From contig JAZNYT010000015.1 in assembly GCA_045594565.1 (NCBI GenBank), forward strand, positions 1-43,282: a stretch of DNA of 43,282 bases, read 5' to 3'. Source of the DNA: RGIG6353 sp045594565. GTDB taxonomy: Bacteria > Bacillota > Clostridia > Oscillospirales > SIG627. Position 1 is the first letter of the stretch, and each line of letters opens with the position of its first letter. The notes beneath the pieces are model-generated. The model did no database searches. It was given only the letters and a program-made list of their open reading frames with translations, and was not told the origin of the DNA. Both the position numbers and the translations under genes were made by a program. Shown piece after piece: positions 8,089 through 14,320 of this stretch.

Positions 8089-9006
8089 ATGAAATTAATA
8101 TTCAACGAATCAGAATACACACAACCCGATCCGTTTATATTTGATGATAACGGAACGTTTTATCTTTACGTAACTGCGAATGCTGGAGTTGAAGCATATG
8201 AAAGCAAAACTCTTACAGGAAAATGGATCTATAAAGGAATCGTAACTGCGTTTGCTGATGCGCATAATTTTTGGGCGCCTTCGGTTATAAAGCTCGAAGA
8301 CAAATACTATATGTATGTATCCTGTGTAGCAAATGATAATTTTCAATATATGCACGTAGCATGTGCCGATTCACCTCTAGGCCCATTTAAAAATGAAAAG
8401 TGTCTCTACGACCATTTTTCTATTGACTCACATATGGTAAAAACAAATGCCGGCCTTTTTCTTTGGTATGCCAAAAACAATCTCGAACATGAGCTTGTGG
8501 GTACCAGAATCTACGTAGACAGATTTATAGACCCATATACTCCCGAGAACAATCCCAAGGAAGTTCTTTTGCCCGAATTTGATGAAGAAAAATTTACTCC
8601 CCAGTGTACAGAGGAAAGGGATTGGTATACGTTAGAAGGCCCCTTCTGGTTTAAAAAGGGGGACTGGCAATACCTTATGTACAGTGCGGGATGTTTTCAA
8701 GATGACACATATCACGTTGGCTATGCAGTTGCAAAAACAGATGAGCAAGACCTAAAAAAAGTAAACTTTGTAAAGGTAAAAAATGGCAACAAATTTTCGC
8801 CTTTAATCATTAAAAACTCATTTGAGGAGGGCACCGGTCATCATAGCGTAATAAAGGTAGACGACGAATATTACGCAATTTACCACGCCAGAGATTATCA
8901 AAGCGCCGAATCAACCGAGTATAACGAAAGAAGGACGGCGCGAATTTGCCGCCTTTTAGTAAATGATGGCGTTATTACAGCCGAACGTTTTGAAAATCAT
9001 ATATAG
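8089..9006 (+). CDS. Family 43 glycoside hydrolase
   Basis: A 305-residue five-bladed beta-propeller glycosidase of the GH43 type, whose members release arabinose or xylose from plant polysaccharides and oligosaccharides by inversion. The expected carboxylates are visible: D14 (QPDPFIF, general base), D113 (SIDSHMV, pKa-tuning residue) and E183 (LEGPFWF, general acid). HNFWAPSVI (about 60-68) is the usual blade-2 signature. There is no signal peptide, so it acts inside the cell, presumably on imported short oligosaccharides. AAGGAAG precedes the ATG. Arabinosidase versus xylosidase cannot be decided by eye. Confidence 0.88.
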   Translation: MKLIFNESEYTQPDPFIFDDNGTFYLYVTANAGVEAYESKTLTGKWIYKGIVTAFADAHNFWAPSVIKLEDKYYMYVSCVANDNFQYMHVACADSPLGPFKNEKCLYDHFSIDSHMVKTNAGLFLWYAKNNLEHELVGTRIYVDRFIDPYTPENNPKEVLLPEFDEEKFTPQCTEERDWYTLEGPFWFKKGDWQYLMYSAGCFQDDTYHVGYAVAKTDEQDLKKVNFVKVKNGNKFSPLIIKNSFEEGTGHHSVIKVDDEYYAIYHARDYQSAESTEYNERRTARICRLLVNDGVITAERFENHI

Positions 9007-9022
9007 AAGCAATATCTAATTG

Positions 9023-9031
9023 TGGTATAAT
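9023..9031 (+). promoter_or_regulatory. Extended -10 promoter before the cyclase gene
   Basis: TGGTATAAT at 9023-9031 matches the TGnTATAAT extended -10; no good -35 lies at the right distance. It supports initiation near 9038, which rules out the ATG at 9020 as the cyclase start. Confidence 0.5.
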
Positions 9032-9044
9032 TGTTGTGTTGAAA

Positions 9045-9070
9045 AATGTTTTGGAGAAATGTTTTGGAGA
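9045..9070 (+). repeat. Tandem 13-bp duplication of a ribosome binding site
   Basis: AATGTTTTGGAGA occurs twice head to tail (9045-9057, 9058-9070), followed by a third partial AATGTTATG. Each copy carries GGAG, and the second sits 6 nt before the ATG at 9077. A local slippage duplication that doubles the ribosome site. Confidence 0.7.
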
Positions 9071-9076
9071 AATGTT

Positions 9077-9676
9077 ATGAAAATTTACGATATTTCACAA
9101 GAAGTTTTCACCTGCCAAGTTTACCCCGGCGACCCCGCACCGGAAAGAAAAATAATCAGTTCGACAAAAAAGGGCGACCTTTATAATCTGACATCTTTTA
9201 GTATGTGTGCACATAACGGTACACATATTGATGCACCTTTCCATTTTTTACAAGATGGAAAGACAGTGGATTCCATAGCCTTAGATGCATTTGTTGGAAT
9301 GGCTTTTGTTGCGGAACACCGAGGAATTGTCTCGGGTGATGATGCTATAGAAATTATAAAAAAAGCAAAAGCACATAGCACCGAATCTTCAAAAAGAATA
9401 TTGATTAAAGGGGATGCAGAAGTTTCTCTGGATGCCGCAAAAGTATTTTCATCTCTAGGAATTTCACTTCTTGGAAACGAATCTCAAACAATTGGCCCCG
9501 AAGATGCGCCGATGGCAGTTCATAAAGAGCTTTTGGAAGCGGATGTAGTATTGCTTGAAGGAATACGCTTGGCAGAAGTTAACGAAGGCGTTTATTTATT
9601 AAACTCTGCACCTCTTAATTTATCAGGCGCAGATGGAGCACCTTGCAGAGCTATACTCATTGATATGAAAATATGA
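9077..9676 (+). CDS. Cyclase-family (kynurenine formamidase-like) metal hydrolase
   Basis: A member of the cyclase family (PF04199), metal-dependent amidohydrolase-like enzymes that include bacterial kynurenine formamidase and isatin hydrolase. The metal motif HNGTHIDAPFHF is at residues 46-57 (H46, H50, D52 and H56 are the expected ligands), after the family-typical opening YDISQEVFTCQVYPGDPAP. I chose the ATG at 9077 (199 aa) because GGAGA at 9066-9070 is 6 nt upstream and the promoter -10 lies at 9026; in-frame ATGs at 9020 and 9059 are less likely. No kynurenine pathway gene is nearby, so the substrate is unknown. The stop overlaps a weak upstream frame of nnrE, and the two genes form an operon. 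Confidence 0.8.
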   Translation: MKIYDISQEVFTCQVYPGDPAPERKIISSTKKGDLYNLTSFSMCAHNGTHIDAPFHFLQDGKTVDSIALDAFVGMAFVAEHRGIVSGDDAIEIIKKAKAHSTESSKRILIKGDAEVSLDAAKVFSSLGISLLGNESQTIGPEDAPMAVHKELLEADVVLLEGIRLAEVNEGVYLLNSAPLNLSGADGAPCRAILIDMKI

Positions 9677-9693
9677 ATCAAGGAGGAATTTTT

Positions 9694-10344
9694 ATGGTTT
9701 TTGCAAAAGCAGAGCATATTAAACTACTTGATAAACTGACATCTGAAAGATACGGAATTCCCGTAAGTGTTCTTATGGAGAATGCAGGGAAGAGTATTTT
9801 TGATGAAATAAAGAAAAAATTTCATAATAAAAATTTTGCTGTTTTTTGCGGTAAAGGAAACAACGGCGGTGACGGATTTGTTATTGCAAGGCTACTTAAG
9901 GCCGATGGCAGAGACGTCAAGGTTTACCTTGCATGCGAAGAATCGGAGATTGGTGGAGTTGCAAAGACAGCCTTTGATAAGCTCAAGGAAGCGGATGTTC
10001 AAATTTTGAGCGTAACCGACGACGTAGCCGATGATGCCGTTATTATTGATGCTCTACTTGGCGTTTCGGTTTCGGGGGCACCAAGAGGAAATATAAAGAC
10101 GGCAATTGACAGAATTGTTTCTATAAATAATACCGTCATTTCTGTTGATATTCCAAGCGGTCTTTCAGCAGATGATGGAAAGGCGGAAGGTAGTGCCGTA
10201 AAAGCAGATTATACCTATACACTCGCTCTCGACAAAGCTGGACTTAACACTCCCTTGGGACGAGAGCTTTGTGGGGAGAAAAAAGTCCTTGACATAGGAA
10301 TTCCCAAAGAAGCGGTTGCGGAGCTTGTAAGTAAGTTGATATAA
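9694..10344 (+). CDS. nnrE: NAD(P)H-hydrate epimerase
   Basis: NnrE (YjeF N-terminal domain) interconverts the R and S forms of hydrated NADH/NADPH so that the dehydratase NnrD can repair them. The 216-residue protein carries MENAGKSI near its start, the loop GKGNNGGDGF at 53-62 and DIPSGLSADDG from 152. I start at 9694 because AAGGAGG (9680-9686) ends 7 nt before this ATG; an in-frame ATG at 9673 overlapping the cyclase stop has no ribosome site. In many bacteria NnrE is fused to NnrD, but here it stands alone and no NnrD is in the window. It lies between the cyclase and the EEP phosphatase in one apparent operon. Confidence 0.9.
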   Translation: MVFAKAEHIKLLDKLTSERYGIPVSVLMENAGKSIFDEIKKKFHNKNFAVFCGKGNNGGDGFVIARLLKADGRDVKVYLACEESEIGGVAKTAFDKLKEADVQILSVTDDVADDAVIIDALLGVSVSGAPRGNIKTAIDRIVSINNTVISVDIPSGLSADDGKAEGSAVKADYTYTLALDKAGLNTPLGRELCGEKKVLDIGIPKEAVAELVSKLI

Positions 10345-10368
10345 ATGCATTTAATGTAGGAGGATACT

Positions 10369-11127
10369 ATGGTTTTTAAAGTTGCGACATATAACGTCTG
10401 GTCGGGCAGAAACAATATAGAAATACAGACCAGAAATTATAACTGGACTGCTGATGTTATTGCAGAAATTGGTCCTGATATTATAGGACTACAGGAAGTC
10501 ACAAAGAAACCTTGCGGTCGTTTTCCTGCCTGCGATATGGAAGGAGAGGTTTCAGAATATCTTGGTAAAAAGCTTGGTATGTATTCATATTTTGCACCTG
10601 CCATAATGTGTGGTTCTTATGGCTACGGCAATGCACTCCTTTCAAAATTTCCCATAAAAAGCGCGAAAACCGTTAAAATTCCGGACGCTCATCCTAACGT
10701 TGAAAGCCGTTGTGTACTGGTTGCCGAATTAGATGCTTTTGATGGAATTACTGTATTGGTTACTCATTTTGGACTTTCACCCGAAGAGCATGAGCAGGGT
10801 GTTAAAACGGTTCTTTCACTTATAGAGGAAGCAAAGACTCCTGTGATTTTTATGGGGGACTTGAATATTATGCCGGATAATGAAATTTTAAAGCCGCTTT
10901 TTGAAAGGCTTACCGATACAGCAAACGGAGCTTTGAAGCCTTATACCTGGCCGTCGGCTTTTACCAAATACACGGGTATTTCCGAAAAAGAGTATGGTAT
11001 GGACAAGCATCGCAAGGTTGATTATATTTTTACAACAGAGCACTTTAATGTCATAAAAAGTGATATTCACTTTTCTCTCGCTTCCGATCACCTACCGTTT
11101 GTTGCAGATTTGGAAATTCAAGCATAA
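10369..11127 (+). CDS. Endonuclease/exonuclease/phosphatase family hydrolase
   Basis: A 252-residue Mg-dependent phosphodiesterase or phosphatase of the EEP fold (DNase I, exonuclease III and inositol phosphatase relatives). The order of active-site motifs is intact: ATYNVW (4-9), LQEV with the metal ligand E43, GDLN with D164 and N166, and SDHLPF with D240 and H241. There is no signal peptide, so it is cytosolic. The compact size and the lack of the DNA-binding insertions of exonuclease III suggest a small-molecule or lipid-headgroup target rather than DNA repair, but this is inference. GGAGG lies 7 nt before the ATG, 24 bp after nnrE. Confidence 0.82.
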   Translation: MVFKVATYNVWSGRNNIEIQTRNYNWTADVIAEIGPDIIGLQEVTKKPCGRFPACDMEGEVSEYLGKKLGMYSYFAPAIMCGSYGYGNALLSKFPIKSAKTVKIPDAHPNVESRCVLVAELDAFDGITVLVTHFGLSPEEHEQGVKTVLSLIEEAKTPVIFMGDLNIMPDNEILKPLFERLTDTANGALKPYTWPSAFTKYTGISEKEYGMDKHRKVDYIFTTEHFNVIKSDIHFSLASDHLPFVADLEIQA

Positions 11128-11199
11128 AAGCATATAATAAGGAAAAAGAATGTCGATAAGCTGTACAGACAGTAACCTTCCTTACAGAGCACATAGGTA

Positions 11200-11246
11200 A
11201 AAAATAGCTGTAAAAATTTAAACTATAAGTTTTTACAGCTATTTTT
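11200..11246. terminator. Terminator after the cyclase/nnrE/EEP operon
   Basis: Perfect 17-bp arms (11200-11216 and 11230-11246) with A-rich and T-rich flanks, so it could work in either direction. It closes the operon about 70 bp after the EEP stop. Confidence 0.85.
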
Positions 11247-11267
11247 ATCGAATTTATTAGAATTTTG

Positions 11268-11296
11268 TTGTTTTAAACGTTGCTTTATGATATAAT
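11268..11296 (+). promoter_or_regulatory. Promoter of the PAS/arsC-spx/vanY operon
   Basis: -35 TTGTTT (11268-11273), 17 bp, -10 TATAAT (11291-11296) with TGA in front (extended -10). Confidence 0.7.
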
Positions 11297-11330
11297 TGAC
11301 CTGTATAAAAGTATCAAAGGGTAAAATGAA

Positions 11331-11687
11331 ATGTTAAACAAGCTTTTCAAAAGTATTCTCGACCAAGATAGGGCTCCTATTGTTGTCTGCAATACGGAGT
11401 CTGTGGTCGTTTATATGAATCCATCTGCAATAAAGCGCTACCAAAAAGACCTGACAGGCAGTAGTGTTAAGGATTGTCATTCCGATACTGCTAACCACAA
11501 GATAGTGAGAGTTCTCGATTGGTTTAGTAAGAGCAAAGACAATAACATAGTGTACACGTATTTTGATGAAAAAGAAAATAAAGACGTATATATGATAGCT
11601 CTTCGTGATGATAGCGGTGATTTAATTGGCTATTATGAAAAGCACGAATTTAAGAACAGGGAAACTGTAAAGCCCTACAATTTTTGA
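11331..11687 (+). CDS. Single PAS-domain protein
   Basis: A 118-residue protein made of little more than one PAS domain. DQDRAPIVVCNTESVVVYMNPSA (about 11-33) is the typical first strands and helix, and DVYMIALRDDSGDLIGYYE (about 84-102) the closing sheet. No kinase, GGDEF or DNA-binding domain is attached, so it is probably a small-ligand or redox sensor acting through a partner. AAAGGG precedes the ATG. It is the first gene of an operon with an ArsC/Spx-like protein 12 bp downstream and a VanY-type lipoprotein, a context that suggests stress sensing at the envelope. Confidence 0.75.
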   Translation: MLNKLFKSILDQDRAPIVVCNTESVVVYMNPSAIKRYQKDLTGSSVKDCHSDTANHKIVRVLDWFSKSKDNNIVYTYFDEKENKDVYMIALRDDSGDLIGYYEKHEFKNRETVKPYNF

Positions 11688-11699
11688 AAGGAATAAAAT

Positions 11700-12053
11700 A
11701 TGATAGAATTTATTTGCTACCCCAAGTGCACTACCTGTCAAAAAGCTTTGAAATGGCTTGATGAGCACAGAATTGAATATACTCTTCGAAATATAAAAGA
11801 AGATAATCCTAGCCTTGGAGAGTTAACCGCGTGGCATAAAACGAGCGGACTTCCTTTAAAGAAATTCTTTAATACCTCCGGACTTCTTTATAAGTCAATG
11901 CAGTTAAAAGAAAAGCTTACCCAAATGTCAGAGGAAGAACAGTTGAAGCTTCTTTCGACGGATGGAATGCTGGTAAAAAGACCTATTTTGATAGGTGACG
12001 GATTTGTGCTTGTAGGGTTTAAAGAAAACGAATGGAAGGAAAAAATGAAATGA
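11700..12053 (+). CDS. ArsC/Spx-family thioredoxin-fold protein
   Basis: A 117-residue member of the ArsC/Spx/YffB family. The N-terminal redox motif is CTTC (C10, C13), as in Spx rather than the single-Cys arsenate reductases, and the body shows the family features KALKWLDEHRIEY and LVKRPILIGDG (about 97-107, the RP loop). No arsenic resistance gene is nearby. It may be a reductase or an Spx/MgsR-like modulator of RNA polymerase; motifs alone do not separate these. AAAGGAA lies upstream of the ATG, and the stop overlaps the downstream ATG by 4 bp. Confidence 0.85.
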   Translation: MIEFICYPKCTTCQKALKWLDEHRIEYTLRNIKEDNPSLGELTAWHKTSGLPLKKFFNTSGLLYKSMQLKEKLTQMSEEEQLKLLSTDGMLVKRPILIGDGFVLVGFKENEWKEKMK

Positions 12054-13087
12054 AAAAGTTAATACTTTTTTTAACAATACTTGCTATATCGATTTTCACA
12101 GCTTGTTCCAGCAATGTCGAAGAAAAAGCTGAAACAAAAGAGTCTGTCGGTGTTGAAAATGTCGAGATAGGCGTAGAAACCCCTGAAGAAATTATCGAGG
12201 AACCTACCGAAGAAGTAACAGATACGCCCACAGTCGAAGAGCCCGAAGAAGAGCCTGTCAAAGAACCCGAGGTAATTCCAGAAGAGCCTGAAGTGGTTAT
12301 CGTGCCCGAGAACATCGGCGTTGAGGGTATAAAACTTTCCACGAACAGTGTTTCTCTTTACGTTGGCGAAAAGAAAATGCCGATTGTCACTATGTCACCA
12401 CAAAACGCTACAGACAAGAGAGAAATCTGGACATGCTCGAATTCAGATATTGCCACAGTTGACAGTATCGGTAATATAAAAGGCGTAGCAGAAGGGGAGT
12501 GTACAGTAACAGTTACCTCTGTAAATAACCCGAGCGTTAGCGCTACCGTCACTGTTTCGGTTTTACCAGAAGCGGAGCTTACGTATATTGACGGAATCCT
12601 TGTAGTTAATAAAACATATCCATTACCTTCAAGCTATGCTCCCGGTTGGGAAACAGAAGCATCAGGACCGTTATGGGAAATGATTGCTGCCGCAAAGAGC
12701 GAAGGAATAAAGCTCTGGATGACATCCGGCTACAGAAGCTATTACGACCAGCAGTATATATACAACGGCTATGTGAAGCGAGACGGTCAAGAAGAAGCCG
12801 ATACATATTCTGCGCGTCCGGGTCACTCCGAGCATCAGACAGGACTTGCCTATGACCTCAATGACTTGACGTGGGATTTCGGTGAAACCCCCGAAGGTAT
12901 ATGGGTTGCTGAGAATTGCCATAAATACGGCTTTATACTTCGCTATCCCGCTGGCAAAGAAGATATAACAGGATATAAGTATGAGCCTTGGCATATAAGA
13001 TACGTCGGTGTTGAAAAGGCAACGGAAATATATGAGAGCGGGCTTTGCCTTGAAGAATTTTTGAACATAACTTCGGTATACTCTTGA
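12050..13087 (+). CDS. VanY-type D,D-carboxypeptidase lipoprotein with Ig-like domain
   Basis: A 345-residue exported lipoprotein that should trim the terminal D-alanine from peptidoglycan stem peptides. The order is: signal peptide with lipobox cysteine C19 (FTAC), an acidic Glu/Pro/Val-rich linker (about 22-88) likely to span the wall, a BIG2-type immunoglobulin-like domain (about 90-170), then the VanY domain. Zinc ligands fit H262 (SEHQTG), D269 (AYDL) and H315 (PWHIRY), with SGYRS in the substrate region. I chose the ATG at 12050, which overlaps the previous stop as ATGA and follows GGAAGGA, rather than an in-frame ATG at 12032 that would precede the signal peptide with six residues. No van resistance genes are nearby, so ordinary wall remodelling is more likely than glycopeptide resistance. 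Confidence 0.9.
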   Translation: MKKLILFLTILAISIFTACSSNVEEKAETKESVGVENVEIGVETPEEIIEEPTEEVTDTPTVEEPEEEPVKEPEVIPEEPEVVIVPENIGVEGIKLSTNSVSLYVGEKKMPIVTMSPQNATDKREIWTCSNSDIATVDSIGNIKGVAEGECTVTVTSVNNPSVSATVTVSVLPEAELTYIDGILVVNKTYPLPSSYAPGWETEASGPLWEMIAAAKSEGIKLWMTSGYRSYYDQQYIYNGYVKRDGQEEADTYSARPGHSEHQTGLAYDLNDLTWDFGETPEGIWVAENCHKYGFILRYPAGKEDITGYKYEPWHIRYVGVEKATEIYESGLCLEEFLNITSVYS

Positions 13088-13114
13088 GTGATTATTTGGC
13101 TTTTTTAAAACAAA

Positions 13115-13143
13115 ATTAACGAGCTTTTGTGATAAGCGTTAAT
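13115..13143 (+). other. Imperfect hairpin before the orphan beta-helix gene
   Basis: ATTAAC-GA-GCTT is complementary to AAGCGTTAAT apart from a two-base bulge. It lies between the vanY stop and the next ATG. It has no U run, so it may be an mRNA structure or operator rather than a terminator. Confidence 0.3.
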
Positions 13144-13163
13144 GATTTTGATGGGGTTATGAT

Positions 13164-14042
13164 ATGAATTCTCAAACTGTTTATTACGTTGGAAAAGATA
13201 GAGAAAATAAAAGTCTTACTAAGCTTTTTCTTGATCTCGCTCAGGATGATAGTGAAAAAACAATATACGTAGATGCCGGTGTTTATGATATTTTTAATGA
13301 ATATAAAAAAGTGGGCATGAAATCTCCTCCTGATGACGTTACGTCTCCTGATTATTTTGAGTATAATGCTTTTTTACCGCTTAATACCACACTTATTGGT
13401 GTAGGTAACGTTCAACTTCATTTCGCACCAAATGCCGATGAAATTACATACGGTGAAAGCAGAACGTGGTCTCCGTTGAACGTTTTAGGCGCCTGCCATA
13501 TTGAAAATATTGAAGTGTATTGTAAAAACGGCAGATATTGTATTCACGATGATGCCCACAACAGGTATCAAAACACACGGCATTATTATAAACATGTGCG
13601 TTGCATTTATGAGCTGGGAGACACTAAGGATGGAAGACTTCTCGGTTTTAATTATACTATTGGAAACGGTATGTCTCAAGGCTGCAAATTTGAATTTGAG
13701 GATTGCACCTTCAAATTTATAGGTGACGAAAATCATTCAGCTTTTTATACTCATGAGGACGGAGACGATAATCCGGAGAATTCACCGTCGCTAATTTTTA
13801 AAAATTGTTTATTTTTAGGCGGCGAAAATAACAACAGAGTTATACTTCTTCAGAGTCTTGCGAGAACAGATTTGCACATTTATACAAGGATAGAATCCTG
13901 CCATATTTCAGGCGGTATTCGACTTACTGTCTATTCTGATAATTCCGCACAACACTATGACGTAACCTTGATTAACAGCGGTACTCCTCAGATTTCATCT
14001 AACAGAGAAAGTGTAAATCCTTATCCTGTTAAGACTTATTAA
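13164..14042 (+). CDS. Probable right-handed beta-helix protein, function unknown
   Basis: A 292-residue protein without signal peptide. The pattern of short strands with recurring Asn/Gly turns and repeated phrases (NVLGACHIENIEVYCKNG, FEFEDCTFKFIGD, LIFKNCLFLGGENNNR, RIESCHISGGIRL) is typical of pectate-lyase-like parallel beta-helices. The opening VYYVGKDRENKSLTKLFLDLAQD followed by KTIYVDAGVYDI is the usual 'pectin lyase fold' N-terminal cap. No catalytic signature was recognised. A polysaccharide-binding, lyase or isomerase role is possible, and the GH2 gene begins 278 bp downstream. Its own promoter is not evident, so it may be read through from vanY (76-bp gap). Confidence 0.6.
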   Translation: MNSQTVYYVGKDRENKSLTKLFLDLAQDDSEKTIYVDAGVYDIFNEYKKVGMKSPPDDVTSPDYFEYNAFLPLNTTLIGVGNVQLHFAPNADEITYGESRTWSPLNVLGACHIENIEVYCKNGRYCIHDDAHNRYQNTRHYYKHVRCIYELGDTKDGRLLGFNYTIGNGMSQGCKFEFEDCTFKFIGDENHSAFYTHEDGDDNPENSPSLIFKNCLFLGGENNNRVILLQSLARTDLHIYTRIESCHISGGIRLTVYSDNSAQHYDVTLINSGTPQISSNRESVNPYPVKTY

Positions 14043-14089
14043 AAATTTCAGAATGCTCTTAAAATATGCATTCGATAGTTATTAAGTGA

Positions 14090-14130
14090 AAAAGGATAAA
14101 ATCAATTTGCAGAATTGATTTTATCCTTTT
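14090..14130. terminator. 18-bp hairpin, GGATA family (copy 2), probable terminator
   Basis: Perfect 18-bp arms 14090-14107 and 14113-14130 with a TGCAG loop, A-rich before and TTTT at the end. It closes the beta-helix gene. It matches the hairpin at base 1 at about 37 of 44 positions, including the trailing GGT, which is more than a shared terminator function needs. Confidence 0.7.
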
Positions 14131-14209
14131 GGTTATATAACCACTTGCTTTTAATTTATTATGTTATAATTTTGATAGGAGACGAATTCTATTATTTAAT
14201 GAGTTTTTT

Positions 14210-14308
14210 ATGAAGAAACAAATAAAACCCGACGCAAATGGGTATCGTAAGTTTAGCATATGCGTGAATTTTGCTTTTTATAATACTTTACATATTCATC
14301 CGACTTAA
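14210..14308 (+). CDS. Possible 32-residue small ORF before the GH2 gene
   Basis: In the 278-bp gap before GH2, an ATG at 14210 opens a 32-codon frame (MKKQIKPDANGYRKF...) ending at TAA 14306-14308, overlapping the GH2 ribosome site region. There is no clear ribosome site, only AT-rich sequence. Two TATAAT boxes (14165-14170, 14279-14284) lie in this gap without good -35 partners. Weakly supported; it may be chance or a leader. Confidence 0.2.
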   Translation: MKKQIKPDANGYRKFSICVNFAFYNTLHIHPT

Positions 14309-14320
14309 AAGGAGATTTAT

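Noticed and set aside
9077..9676. Kynurenine formamidase in tryptophan degradation
   Set aside because: Only the general cyclase-family metal motif is visible and no other kynurenine pathway gene is present.
11700..12053. Arsenic resistance (arsC)
   Set aside because: The CxxC active site is Spx-like and there is no arsR, arsB or acr3 nearby.
12050..13087. Vancomycin resistance gene vanY
   Set aside because: The catalytic domain fits VanY, but there is no vanHAX, vanS or vanR, and the lipobox plus Ig-like domain suggest ordinary wall remodelling.
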